Below are positions 20,985 through 33,264 of a stretch of 64,000 nucleotides of DNA, piece by piece (position 1 is the first letter of the stretch; each line of letters starts with the position of its first letter). The notes below the pieces were generated by a model. The model searched no databases and had not been told where the DNA came from. It saw only the letters and a list, made by a program, of their open reading frames with translations. This DNA is from Diphasiastrum complanatum (Eukaryota > Streptophyta > Lycopodiopsida > Lycopodiales > Lycopodiaceae), in contig CM055097.1 of NCBI GenBank assembly GCA_029204225.1, positions 74,796,860 to 74,860,859 of the forward strand, written 5' to 3'. Both the position numbers and the translations under genes were made by a program.

Positions 20985-23400
20985 TTTTGTATTGTGTGGA
21001 CTTTGTTATATGTCAAATCTAAACTCTGCGGTAGAACCATTGAAACAATTGACAAATGTAGTTTTGTTTTCCATCAGTTCCTCCATGTTGTGTATTTTGA
21101 TGAAATGTTGCTCGTGCTTGCCAATGTGACTTCTCCATCCCTTGCGATGACTAGACACTCAGGCTTCCATATGCGATTACAAAAAATGTTGTATGATCTC
21201 TTAGTATGTGCTGCAGATGTCAAAACCATAATGCCAGTTTTATGTTTGGATCTAGATATATATGGAAAATTGAAAGCATCTTGGAGAATTTATACTAACC
21301 ATGTAATGAGTGATGTGATCTTCTCCCCATGCTTTTGATACTACATTAACAAACTCGACACAAGTCCTTTGTACAACTTTCTTATCAATATCAGAGTATT
21401 TATCTTTTCTTAAAATAGCAATCATACTATCAAGCTTATTCCATACATCAACTTTTAGTACTCTAGTTTTGTCGTCTTTCTCAAAGTCCTAAGTGGCAGC
21501 AATGATATCTGTCTAGACCGAGTGTTGAATATTAGCAGTCTTACCAGTATGATTTGATAGGAATTGACGTGCTTTTGCTCCTCCTATGCTTGGCTTAGTT
21601 GGCATATTTCCAATCTTTCCTGAAAGCTTTTCATCTTTTTGAATTTTGACATGTCCCTTATGAAGTCCTACTTTTGATAACACATCTTCTAATCGAGAGA
21701 TAGCTTCCTTTGCTGATGATTCTGGCTTACTATTCCAAGCAAAATTATATCAAGATAAATGATGTTTTCTATTAATCTAACTTCTGCATGAAGAGTGCAA
21801 ACATGCACATTTTTCAAGAGGCTTCCAGTTTGGATCTGTATATTCTCTAGTAATTCCTGTACTCCTAGTAAAATCTTTTGCCATTTTCATGCAGTGGGTG
21901 GTCTGATGTAGCATCGTCAGAGATATTATACATACATTTCAATGATTTCAAATCACCTGCTAAGTGCCATTCAACATTGAAGTTTCCAACTCCTGGAACA
22001 TTCAAGAGAAGTCCTCCATCCATATGGTCCTTGTTGATCCTAGGATAAAATGTCCTTGAGAATATCCATGATAATATATTAGCATCCTCCTTCAGCACTT
22101 GTCCAAAGAATTAATCAAACTTAGTTAACAAAGAATCAATACTATTCAATGAATCTATTGTAATAAAGAGGCTAGTTACCTGAAGCGCTGCCAACATCAA
22201 ATATCATGCTCTGACTGGACACTGAATCTGAAATCTTCTTGGTCCTTTGTTAAGTGTATCCCTCTCTTTCTTCAAGTGATATATCCTAGAGATTGGGACT
22301 TTTCTAATTTGAACTTGCTTGAAAGCTTCTCTAATTAGTTTAAATATTGTTGCATATGCTTCCCTGCTAATACCTACAAAATCACAATCACCCTGAACTA
22401 TAGTCTTATCTAAAAAAATTTGAATGTTCACCATCAAAGGCTCTATTATTTTACACCTTACATTTGAACTCCTATTGTTCATCATGATATACTTAGTGGA
22501 TTTGTCTGTCAATATTGTGCCCAATGACATTCCTAGTGAAGCATTGTCTTTAATATTTCGAGGAGCTACTAATGCAGATCTGGAAAAAAAAACATATAGT
22601 TAACAGAATAACACCATAGTAGAAATAAACCCAAATGTCATTGAAAAACTTACAAAGATCATAATATGCTTACTTGAATGCATGGATCCTTCTATTTCGA
22701 TAACCTCCTTTTGAAAGCGTTTGCATATTTATGCAACTTTGTCACTTTCGCTTCTTCCTTCCAGCCTTCTTCTTTGCCAATTGCACATCCTTCAGTAATT
22801 GTAAGTTTTTCAATACGAATAGATTGTAAGATTGACTGCATTTGCTCTAGTTCTGATTTGATATTGATTGTTATCTTCTATAATGATTCATTTTTTTTTT
22901 TAAGTTGTTCATTTTCCTCTAACGTCTTTTGGAGATGACAATAACTATTCTGACAATAAGAGAATATCCGAATTAACTTACCTTCTAAAAAGTGAACTTT
23001 ATTCATATAAAGTTGTTTTCCATGGTTTTACAATCTTTCACAATATCCTAGTAATCCACTATGCCCATTGCATATCCACGTAACTAAATGAGTTATTGAG
23101 GAGAATGTGGGATGTGTCAAAGTGCTTGGATCTTGTGGATATCATGTTCCATCTGCCCACAAATCCAAGTTTTTCTTTCTTTCTGCCCTGTAACGAGAAC
23201 GATCCTCAGCAGATATTTAAATTCCTTTGCCTCCTCTTCTTTGCAAAGGGATATCCACATGTAGATGATATAATGTCATCATCAGAAAAAACAATACAGT
23301 AATCAGATGCATCAAAGTACTTTGAACAGATTCTATGAAGCAAAACAAAATACTCATCTTTGATTGTATTATATACTATGTATGATCAATCCAATCTCCA
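20985..23400 (-). pseudogene. Decayed multi-exon gene of unrecognised, transposase-like family
   Basis: Minus-strand pieces in order: FSDDDIISSTCGYPFAKKRR (near 23290-23230); a perfect splice donor AG|GTAAGT (intron from 22981 leftwards); a coiled-coil-like run EENEQLKKKNES and KSELEQMQSILQS (22918-22810); a second intron with donor GTAAGC (22672-22677) and acceptor TTTTTTTTTCCAG (ending near 22582), across which the reading joins to AFKSALVAPRNIKDNASLGM; then a domain containing FVGISREAYATIFKLIREAF; a possible third intron (donor GTAACT near 22168); LLLNVPGVGNFNVEWHLAGD (22010-21950); PTKPSIGGAKARQFLSNHTG (about 21600-21540); AWGEDHITHYM (21332-21300); and SSQGMEKSHWQARATFHQNT near 21145-21090. 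Stops and shifts are frequent. I do not recognise the family. The domain style suggests a DNA-transposon protein or a gene derived from one, which is inference. Confidence 0.55.
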
Positions 23401-23913
23401 TGCTTTTATGTTTGATTCCAATTTGAAAATGCTGCTCATTTTTTCATTCCAAGAGGTGGTTGGCGCTCATATTTCCATTCCAATGTGAAGATAGCGTTCA
23501 TAATTGGAGATGGCGCCCATATTTTTATTCTCGTGGAAAGAATGCATATGCAAACATTTTGCTATTTTTCCTTAGTCAAATTTGGGGATGGCGGTTATAT
23601 TCTAGATCCAGTGAAAATATTGCCCTTTTTGTAACCAATGGAGAGAATATTTTTGAATTTAGTCAAGTTATACAGCGAACTATTTACAGTTCTTAACTGT
23701 GACTATAAACACTGTGGTTAGATCATTGGGAGTTGGAGAGGCCTTGGGAGTGGTGGGGACAAGCAAATAAACAATATTGTTTTTGTTTTATTTTGATATT
23801 TTTCTATATCCTACATGGCATTCCTTAAAGGGTCTTTTTGATATTGAGAACTCCTCTAATGATCCTTAAAAATGCTAGCTGCAGTTGAGGCAGGAACGAG
23901 TAGTTCGCTTTAG
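23401..23913 (+). other. Stretch before copia A, with short degenerate repeats and possible LTR end
   Basis: From 23430 to 23600 a phrase like 'ggcgctcatatttccattc' recurs three to four times in degenerate form. The last 200 bases run up to a primer site at 23914 and so probably hold the 3' part of a 5' LTR, but no second copy is seen. No coding signal. Confidence 0.4.
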
Positions 23914-23925
23914 TGGTATCAGAGC
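23914..23925 (+). promoter_or_regulatory. Primer-binding site of copia A
   Basis: Perfect TGGTATCAGAGC on the plus strand. Only about 20 bases later the sequence is already at the GAG-pre-integrase region, so gag and protease have been deleted. Confidence 0.85.
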
Positions 23926-23939
23926 ACACTCTACAGGAT

Positions 23940-25850
23940 GTCAAAAGGCAAAATGGCAGAAGGCATGAATGTGACTGACAGAAAGATCATTCTATGTGAA
24001 TCATGTTTGAAAGGCAAGTAGCATTGTGAACCATTCAGATTTGAAGGATTACGAGTGAAGGAGGTTCTTGGGCTGATACATAGCGATCTACGTGGACCTA
24101 TGAAGGTTCCGTCTATATCAGGAGCACAATACTTCACTACATTCATTGATAATTACACACACATGTCCTTTATTTTCTAAAGAAAAAGTCTGAAGTGTTT
24201 ACAGTTTTCAAACATTTTAAAAGTTTTTAGCTGAAACACAAACAAGAAGAAAAATCAAGATTTTGAGATCTGATAATGGTGGAGAACACACTAGTATAAA
24301 ACTCAAGAACTTTTGCCAGCATGAAGAAATTGAATGGCAATATATTGTCCTTACACACCATAGCACAACGGAGTAGCAGAGAGAAAGAACCAGACCTTGA
24401 TGGATGCAGCAAGGTGCATGATGGTACAGACAAACTTATCAAAAGAATTTTGGGCAGAAGCTATACTGACAGCTGTGTATCTACAAAATTGATTCTAAAT
24501 GGATCTTTAAGCTGAAGCTTAAGCCAGATGGATCTTTATCCAAATGGAAAGCTAGATTGGTGGTTAAAGGCTTTGAAAAGTATATGGGATAGACTAAACT
24601 AAGACCTTCAGTCCAATAGTAAAACATCAGCCTATTCATACTCTATTGGCTATATCTGCTACAAAAGATCTGGATATTCCCCAGATGGACGTCCAGACGA
24701 CATTCCTACATGGATACATACAAGAAGATGTCTACATCTATCAACCAGAATGTACATCCCTCAAGGCAAGGAGCATCTACTATGCAAATTGCATAAGGCA
24801 TTATATGGTCTGAAGCAAGCTCCAAGGGCCTGGTATGATAGAATAAATCGTTTCTTGTTGCAACATGACTTAACTTCCTACACCGCAGATTCAAATGTGT
24901 ATCTAAAACCAAAGGGGCCAAGCTATGTTATAATAGCATTATATGTTGATGATTCCCTAATCATCAGCAATTCAAATCAGTTGCTACAAGAAACTAAGTC
25001 CTTACTCTCATCAGAGTTTGAGATGACTGATTTAGGTCTAGTCCATTACCTATTTGGAATGGAGATTCATAAATATTGCGCAAGTAGAAGAACCACCATA
25101 AGCCAACAATCCTACTTAATTAATGTACTTCGAAGATACGGCATGGAGGATTGCAAGCCATTACCCTTATCAGTCTATCATAGGTTCTCTCATGTACTCT
25201 ATGATTTGCACACGACCTGATGTAGCATATGCTGTAAGCATGCTGTCACAATTCATGTCCAATCCAGGCCTACAACACTGGAAAGCTCTACAAAGAGTTC
25301 TGAAGTACATTCAATCCTCAAAGTACTATGTCTTGAGTTACAACGGAAATACAGAAGCTGCATTCTCTTTGATTACCTATTCTGATTCAGACTGGGCAGG
25401 AGACATAGATACTAGAAAATCTACCTCTGGCTACATTTGCTTTCTTGCAGGAGGACCCATTTCATGGAACAACACGAAGCAGAAATGCATTTCATTATCC
25501 TCTACGGAATTAGAATATGTCACAACTACGTCAACAATGAAGGAGATTTTATGGCTTAGAAGACTACTACAGGATTTGAGATTCTCACAAATTGGTCCAA
25601 CTATACTCCAATGTGACAATCAGAGTTGTATAGCTCTGTAGTTGAACCAACGAACTCACACAAGGACCAATTACATAGATGTTCAGCTTTATTTTCTCAG
25701 AGAGAAGGTTTAGAATGAAGACGTTGCACTAAGTTACTGTCACACAGACACAATATGTTGGCTGACATTCTGACAAAACCATTGTCAAGGAACAAACATT
25801 CTACTCTAGTAGAATTGTTAAATCTCAATTTGAGTCCATATTCGTAGCAG
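23940..25850 (+). pseudogene. Copia A: integrase, RT and RNase H remnant
   Basis: Plus-strand reading: CESCLKGK near 24000, LIHSDLRGPMKVPSISGAQ (24070-24130), a broken integrase core to 24480, RT from KWIFKLKLKPDGSLSKWK (24500) through MYIPQGKEHLLCKLHKALYG (from 24750) and ALYVDDSLIISNS (24938). RNase H follows with YSDSDWAGDIDTRKSTSGY (25380) and LSSTELEYVTT (25495). The best frame runs 24750-25220, then shifts to 25123-25641. The end gives a rearranged ADILTKPLS near 25755 and the polypurine stretch AAGCTTAAGGGGAG before 25866. Many stops in the integrase half make it inactive. Confidence 0.87.
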
Positions 25851-25865
25851 CAAGCTTAAGGGGAG

Positions 25866-27198
25866 TGTTGGAATTCTAATCTTATCCTACTCATTCCTTC
25901 GCCCTCCTTCTACTCTCAATTCTATCTCTCTGAATTAGTTTGCAAAATACACGCAAAGTTGAATCAGACAGAACCGCAAAGCCATCACCAAATTACGATT
26001 TGACCGAAGGGAACCGTTAAATCAACGTTTATGGAGAAGGACGACTTAAACTGCAAACCAAAAGAAACCACAAACCGCAAGGGAGTCGTTAAAATCTATA
26101 GGTTACTATCTACGAGCACTTGCGAAATCCCGTTGACCATCGCAAGTGACCTTATTACAATCTCCTACAATGGAAGCTATGACCTGAGTCAACTCTCCTC
26201 AACCGTTTGAAAACGTAAACAACCTACTTACGGTTATCAGCGAAGTCAACCAGTGACAACAATTTACAAGTTCCTACGAAATCAACTAATAATGGTTGAC
26301 CCATCTCATCGTTTAGCTTTGTAAGTTATCACTTACAATTATCAATGAAGGAACCAAACGATCACCTACAAAGCAAATGATCAACAACTGATCGAATGAC
26401 CAGCAGTTGTCCAAACGATTGCGGACAGACTACGGCCATCACGGCCTACATCCTTGCACTACGACGCATACAGAGGATACGTTACTCTGTACTATTCCTC
26501 CTTCTGACAACTACAAATTATCAAAATGGTGAACTCCTGCAACTTTGTCGTGGCACGAACAAGACACGAAGGTCGAACGAGAACGATTCGTGATAGTCGA
26601 ACGAGAACGATTCATGATAGTCAACTTGTCTTTGAATCAAAGCACAAACGATTTGTAAATCAATCGCGAATCGCAAACACACCTCCAGGACCGCAAACTG
26701 CAAAAGGGACGCGAAACGAAAACTACAAAAAGAAACGAAAAGAACGAAAGCAGACGAGAGATTACGAAACAGACAAAGAAAAATCTTTCACACTGCCAGC
26801 TGGCAGCTCAATGGGCTTCACGCCCAGTTGAAACAAGTAGCAATGACAGAGACTAACTAACTAGTTGCTTAGCATTAACTAGTCATGTGATTTGATGTTT
26901 AGCTATCTTGTAAACTCCACATAGTGGAGGTATAAACGATCCTCTCTAGATCATAATAAAAAGAGGTGAATACAGATCTACTAAAACTGCTAATACAGTC
27001 ACTCTATTTTTGACATCTCATCTTGTGCTGTGTATCATGATTACTGGAATAGAATGTGTCCTGTGATGCGTAGTCGAGTGTCTGGGATCCTGTAAGGGCT
27101 TCCTCATGAAAAGATAATTTGAAGACAGAAAATTGTTCCCGATAAAGAAGACGAAGAGGACGAATACGAATCAGTCCCACACATGCGCTTTTGCGACA
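25866..27198 (+). repeat. LTR-like segment shared by copia A (3') and copia B (5')
   Basis: The left edge TGTTGGAATTC follows A's polypurine tract. The right edge (GCGACA, 27198) touches B's primer site. A TATA-like TATAAACG at about 26931 and AATAAAAAG near 26957 suit an LTR core promoter and poly(A) region. At 1333 bp it could be one LTR serving both elements, or two partial LTRs joined. The interior segment 26085-26510 recurs inverted at 20540-20972. Confidence 0.6.
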
Positions 27199-27210
27199 TG
27201 GTATCAGAGC
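27199..27210 (+). promoter_or_regulatory. Primer-binding site of copia B
   Basis: Perfect TGGTATCAGAGC directly after the LTR-like segment, followed by a 54-base leader before the Gag ATG at 27264. Confidence 0.92.
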
Positions 27211-27263
27211 TAACAGGTTGTCACTACTGATATCCTAGCAGTGATTCTTCCAGACAACATAAT

Positions 27264-28560
27264 ATGGCTACGACAATCCATACCAGAGTAGCAATCAGTC
27301 TTGATGGCGCAAATTACAGAATCTGAAAATTCACAATCAAAACACTCCTGAAGGGCAAAGGCATCTGGTCAGTGACCGAGCTCTCAGAGGTGCAGCCTCC
27401 AAAGGGAGACCCGAGGAGAGCTGAATGGATCAGAAAGGATGAGCGCGCAATGGCGATAATTGTTTTGTCCATAAATGAAGGTCTACTCATGCAGATTGAA
27501 GACTGCGAAAGCAGCCATGCAGCATGGGAAAGATTAAAGCAGAAGTATGAAGTGAGGACTACAGCTTCAGACATGCACCTTCACAATCAGCTACAATCAA
27601 TACGGTGCGATGGCAACCAGTTGGATCAGCACATTGAGAAGATCAGAACGATCTTCACTCAACTCGCTACACCAGGACAGGAGCACCAGGTTCCAGCACC
27701 ACAACAGCTAATGTACTTCATGAAATCTCTATCGACGTCCTATCATCCGCTGAGAATGCTCATATTGAGTCTACCAGATATGACATTCGACAAAGCAGTC
27801 AGTCTTGTCGCTGATGAGAGACTGATGAGAGACGAAGGAGAGGGAAGTAGTGATCAAGAGAAGGCTCTCTTCACGAAAGGAAAGAAGAAGAACAAAAACA
27901 AACCAAGATTCAAGAAGATGAAGTCCTCGAATCAACAATCTTCTTCCTACGTTCACTGCCACAAACTAGGCCATACGGCCAACAAATGCTGGTTCAATCC
28001 AGCAATACCTTGCATGCACTGCAAGAAGAAAGGGCATTTTGCATACGACTGCAGATTCAACCCAAAAAGAAAAAACAAAACTAAAAAGGCAAACGTTGTA
28101 GAATCATCTAAAAATGTAGAAAGAGGCGACGAAGCTTTCACGATACTCGATGAAGCTTCGACAAGCTACTCCGAACATGACTACGATGTGGTCATTGATT
28201 CAGGAGCAACATCTTACATAACCTGTCACAAGAAAATGTTGATCAACTTTTGTGAACTCGAAAACGACAGAGCGGTGATTCTAGGTGATGGAACCAGACA
28301 CGATGTCAAGGGCATCGGCTCTCTACAGCTACGAACACTGTCAAGCCAAGCAGAGCTGCCAGGAGCACTCTATGTGCCCTCACTCAGAAAAGATCTGCTA
28401 TCTGTTTCCAAGATGGCAGATCTAGGCATTCAAGTTTTGTTTGATGGCAATACTTGTTGTATGATCGAGAAGACGACAAACAAGCTGACGGTCGGATGCA
28501 GAGAAGGAAACCTCTACCAGGCCAAAATAATCAGCAACTCTGATAGCATATTAAATGCTT
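27264..28560 (+). pseudogene. Copia B: Gag with two zinc knuckles, and protease
   Basis: ATG at 27264 opens MATTIHTRVAISLDGANYRI, then TGA at 27327-27329 falls where copia Gag has its conserved Trp (x-W-K). The frame continues without shift to 29021. The Gag body contains ERAMAIIVLSINEGLLMQIE and HAAWERLKQKYEV. Two CCHC motifs follow: VHCHKLGHTANKC, whose first Cys is Tyr, and an intact CMHCKKKGHFAYDC, an arrangement shared with element G. Protease reads VVIDSGATSYITCHKK near 28190 and ALYVPSLRKDLLSVSKM near 28368. Most copia Gags carry one knuckle, so the pair marks a lineage. Confidence 0.9.
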
Positions 28561-30178
28561 CAAAAAACAAAGATCAGCTCTGGCATAGGATAATGTATCA
28601 TCTGAACATGCGGAGCCTGTACGACATGAGCACAAAGGACATTGTCACAAGTCTCAAAATATCAATGCCCGAGGCTGAGTTCTGCAAAGCTTGTCAGAAT
28701 GGCAAGCAACATCGGAATTCATTTACACTCGAAGGAAGAAGAGCCAAGGAAGTTTTTGAGCTTGTCCACTCTGATGTGTGTGGACCGATGAAAACAGATT
28801 CGCTCTCAGGTCCGAAGTATTTGATTCTTTCAAGAAGTTCGTGGCATTCACAGAACGACACATCTAAAAAAGGATACAAATCCTTAGATCTGACAATGGA
28901 GGTGAATACAAAAGCACAGAATTCTCAAGATTCTGCGAAGAACAGGGGATTGAACACCAGTTCACTCTTGCATACACACCAGAATACAATGGTGTGGCAG
29001 AAAGAAAAAATAGAATGCTAGTCGAAGGAGCCAGATGCATGATGGCACAGGCTCAATTGCCAGGTCAATTTTGGACTGAGGCAATAGCTGCAGTTGTACA
29101 CCTGCAGAACAGATCTACAATGACAACGCTGGAGAACAAAACACCATACGAGATGTGGACAGGCAAAAAGCCTGATCTGTCATACGCACAAGTGTTTGGA
29201 TGTGCAACATACAAGCACATTCCAAAGGAAAGCAAGCTCGATGACAAATTCGAGCAAACAATCATGGTCGGCTACTCGAATAGAACACATGTGTACAGAC
29301 TCTATGATCTAACCACGAAGAAGGTTGTTTTGAGCAGAGATGTAAAGTTCGACGAGTCCACATTCCCTGGACTGAAAGACGAAAGAGGCCATGAGATCTT
29401 CACACTACTGCCTATTCAAGAGAGAGATCGAGAACAGTCATCAAATCAGAATGCAGGACCCTAGACTTCAGAGCAGCAGAAAATAGAGGATCGGCCCCAC
29501 GAACAAGAAATGTTTGAGCAGCGACAAAACAAACCTTGAAGGTCAACAAGACAAAGAAGACCTCCAGACCGCTATTCTGACAATCTTCAATAGAGCGAAG
29601 ACATGTAGTTCGAGTACTGCAGCTTCACAGAAGAGCTAGCAACATACCAAGAAGCTATCTAGAGTCCAGAGGGAGTATTATGGAAACAGGCAATGTCAAA
29701 AGAGATCGAGTCGATGAGGTGAAATGAGGCACGGACATTAGAGCCACTACCAGAAAATAGAAAAGTAGTCGACTGCAAGTGGGTGTACAAGCAAAAGTTG
29801 AAATTAGATGGCACCATTGGCCGCTACAAAGCAAGGCTTGTCGCGAAGGGCTACACGCAGAGATATGGTATCGACTATTTCGACACATATTCGCCCATGG
29901 TCAAGATGACAAGCATAAGGCTGCTCCTTGCATACGCCACACAATACAATTTGGAAATTCACCAGATTGACGTGAAGGCAACCTTTCTCCACGAAGATCT
30001 AGAGGAGAAAATTTTCATGAAGCAACTTGAAGGCTATGAAGACCCTGATAGTAGACAATATGTCTGTCAATTTTAGAGATGCATCTATGGTCTAAAACAT
30101 GCATCACGAGCCTGGTACAAAAAGCTTGATGGTCTAATGAAGTCTCTAGACTTCAATCCTAAAGTACATCATGTCCTT
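28561..30178 (+). pseudogene. Copia B: integrase with internal deletion and truncated RT
   Basis: The zinc motif (LWHRIMYHLNMRS, CKACQNGKQH) and ELVHSDVCGPMKT with the first Asp are present. After GPKY (about 28820) some 25-30 residues of the core, including the FIDD segment, are missing and the frame shifts. The second Asp ([12 protein letters not shown]) and the Glu (NGVAERKNRMLVE) read in the next frame, which then runs openly from 28994 to 29464. RT begins DCKWVYKQKLKLDGTIGRYK and goes to KHASRAWYKKLDG, where the element ends abruptly near 30178 before YVDD. A TAG interrupts at 30074. No 3' LTR follows. Confidence 0.9.
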
Positions 30179-31429
30179 GAATAGATCATGATTTGATCAT
30201 GGGTCATGCTACCACAAGAAACACCCTTATTCACCTCAATTATGGTGGGAGACATTCATTCATTTTGAAAATTAGTTTCTTGTAGTAGTTTTTGAAATAT
30301 TGACATTGTAGTTGAGTTTAATATGTGCATTGTAGTCACAATTTCCATGTAATAATATCATGATAATGGTTATCATTTCTTTAGTGGACTACATTACTTC
30401 CATAAACTTCATCCTCTCATAAAAATTGAAATAGATGCTGAACATTTGTAATGGATATTATGTGCCAAGGAGTGGGAGAAAAGACCCTAACCTCGGTCAA
30501 CCCAACATAGATTAAAAAGTTCAACCATGATGACTGCAAATGCATCCATCTATAATATGGGGCACCGAATGTGTTACAAGTTTCATAGAAACATCATTTG
30601 GTCAAAAAAGGTTTCTTTATGTACATAAAGTATTATCCTATGAAAACTTAGCCTCCATTTTGATTGTTTTGTAGAACAATTATGTCTGCCATAATGTTTT
30701 TACAGTTTTTAGTCTCCTTCAATATAAGACTATTGATGTGAAATATTACAAAATAAAAAATCACATGATAAGACTCTATGACGAGTAGCTTTGACCAAAA
30801 GATTTCTTGATTTATTGTACTAGAACTCTTTGTATGCATTATGACATCATACTTCATGTAACTTTATAGAGCAATTGAAATCAATAGAAATAAAAGATTA
30901 AAAAAAGCATGATATTTTTGTCACATCAAAGATTTGTTGTTTATCTGCATTGACATTTCGCTTGTTCAATTAAAATGTTGTTGATTCATAAGCCATTTGC
31001 ATCTATTAAATATACCTTCTTTGAGCTATCGCTAACCACCAACATCGAATGAAAAACTCATTCCACCAAGCCTCATACATATGTTGCATCAACACTACCT
31101 TTGACTACAATAAGATTCTAATTTTTGAGGCTAATTTCTTTTATTTTATTGCATGATATTATACATATGTATTTAGACTCCTGCTTTCTCATACTCAAGA
31201 TAATGAAAATGATTGGATATGTTTTGCATATACCTACAAGCCATATAAACTTCACCATAGAAAAACACATTGACCCTATTTTCTCACTAAGAAGTCCAAT
31301 TACAAGTATTTTGGATGCTATATATAGATTAGCTAAGTGGATTTTGTGGTGGTGAATGAAAGTCACTATGTAACTTTCTAAAGTATATATGTTGAGCATT
31401 CATTCATATTTTCTTGAAAAATCAAATCT

Positions 31430-31590
31430 TATAATGGGCACTTAACATTAACTTTTAAGAAAAGAGATATCAATGATCATTATTTAACATGTTATTGAAG
31501 ACTATAACCTTATAATGGGCACTTAATATTAACTTCTAAGAAAAGAGATATCCATGATCATTATTTAAGATGTTATTGAAGACTATACAA
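31430..31590. repeat. Tandem duplication, period 81 bp
   Basis: Two adjacent copies beginning TATAATGGGCACTTAA at 31430 and 31511. They differ at a handful of positions (cat/tat, tttt/ttct, atcaatg/atccatg, acatg/agatg). Confidence 0.92.
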
Positions 31591-32825
31591 CCAATGATAT
31601 GATGAAAATATGTATTACTTCCAATTGGGGAAAAGCAAAAAAAAACAATTAAAATTTTTGTGGTTACAAATGCAAAGATTGACATGATAGAAAAAAAAGT
31701 TTTATCAGTCAGGTTTTTTGAGTTTTGAGTGAGCAATGCATATGATGTTATTGCAATATTTATACCAATTGTATTTTTTGTGCAATTGTATAAGCTCTGA
31801 AGATAGATAAAAAAAAAAAGTGTGACATACAGTATTCAAGAAATTTTTTTTTGAGTAATCCAACAAAGTCTAGATTTTCTTTTTCCAAAATCAGTTCAAG
31901 CTTTTTATCAACAATAAATATTAGGAGTCTAGGTAGGATGTCAATCTCAATTTTTTGCTTATTCATAACTGAAGGATATAATGGTATTTTAGCCATATTA
32001 GGATTGATAAACTTAATAGTTATAGTTGAAGCACGAAAGTGCTTTAAGTTTTTATATGATTTTATCAAGTGCATGGCTTTGTCAAAAGTAGATCCAATTT
32101 GGATAATGTCATGAGCTCTTGCATGTCCATTGGAATAGCTACATATCACAATATTAGTGGCTTTTTCAAAAATCTAGATTTTAATAAAATGTTTTTCACA
32201 TATGCAATTGGTAGTATATAATCTCCACATGATTTAAAATCTTCCTTCTTGTCCCATCATCACCATTATTTCTTTTACCTCCAACTATAATTATATTGGT
32301 TACCTCTCTTCAATTCTTTTCCAACTCTAGGTGTTTGTTTTTTCTTTATATTTTTTTTCTTGTTTGGCGTCATATTTTCCCTCATAGATTATCTAACTAT
32401 GCCTTCATTCTAGGTCTTGCTTTGACATTCACATCTTCTACGAGACTATTTTTCCTAAATATTTGATCTTGATCTTGTTTTATATTGAACAAATGGTAAT
32501 TTGAAAATTATCACTACAGTAAATGCTTTTTTTTTTTAATTTCATTTATTTTAATAGTCCTTTTTTTCCAAATTCGAGATTCTTTTATCTACCTCAATAG
32601 GTCCTTGACAATAATACTGAAACTATCCACCATGTCATAGTTACAAAACAACTATGTGTTCCTATTGGTCTCTATTTAGTCCAAAAGACAATTTTTGTTG
32701 GTTGTATAAAACATTGCACTCCAAAGTTTGTATGTGTGTACTTTTTGTGTGCTCACTAGAATGTTCATTATAATGGAGGATTTCTATTTTTCATTTCTAA
32801 AGATGGTGGATAGGAAAAAAAAATG

Positions 32826-33066
32826 TTGATATGGCCCTCTTTATATGAGTCAAACTTGGTATGATTGAGTGAGACATGTTTGACCTTTTGCCTTGCCTAA
32901 GTGGCTTTTGGTTTGTATAGTTAGCCTAATTACTTGATACATATATTTTGATATAATCCTCTTTAGATGACTCAGACTTGGTATGATTGAGCGAGACATA
33001 TTTGGCGTTTTTCCTTGCCTAAGGGGCTTTTGGTTGTATAGTTAGCCTAATTACTTGATACAATTC
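32826..33066. repeat. Tandem duplication, period about 122 bp
   Basis: Units start TTGATAT at 32826 and 32948 and share 'cttggtatgattgag', 'ccttgcctaag' and 'tatagttagcctaattacttgatac'. They differ by several substitutions and small indels, so this duplication is older than the one at 31.4 kb. Confidence 0.9.
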
Positions 33067-33189
33067 TTTGGGAAAGAAGAAGGTTTTTGGTGCAAAGGAC
33101 TTTCTTCTCTAGGAGGTGTGCTTTTGGTACAAGCGTTATCCACGATGGTGGTCTATGACTAGTGCAATATATAGTAAATTCAAGCATTT

Positions 33190-33193
<4 letters not shown>

Positions 33194-33260
<67 letters not shown>
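33194..33260. repeat. (AT)n microsatellite
   Basis: An uninterrupted AT run of about 33 units, read directly. A likely site of length variation and assembly uncertainty. Confidence 0.97.

Positions 33261-33264
<4 letters not shown>

Noticed and set aside
20994-21338. 114-codon plus-strand frame
   Set aside because: It is the antisense shadow of the minus-strand decayed gene, whose motifs (GMEKSHWQAR) read on the other strand.
29400-29890. Minus-strand frames at 29065-29265 and 29655-29888 as genes
   Set aside because: They are antisense shadows of copia B integrase and RT.
30648-30857. Possible hAT transposase C-terminal fragment
   Set aside because: A weak resemblance in one short stretch, with no dimerisation-domain motif and no terminal inverted repeats or 8-bp duplications found nearby.
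31760-32149. 129-codon minus-strand frame as a gene
   Set aside because: No recognisable domain, Lys/Ile-rich composition expected from AT-rich DNA, and no neighbouring exon signals. Kept only as unassigned sequence.
33194-33260. AT run as a centromeric or origin element
   Set aside because: A simple dinucleotide run gives no support for either role.
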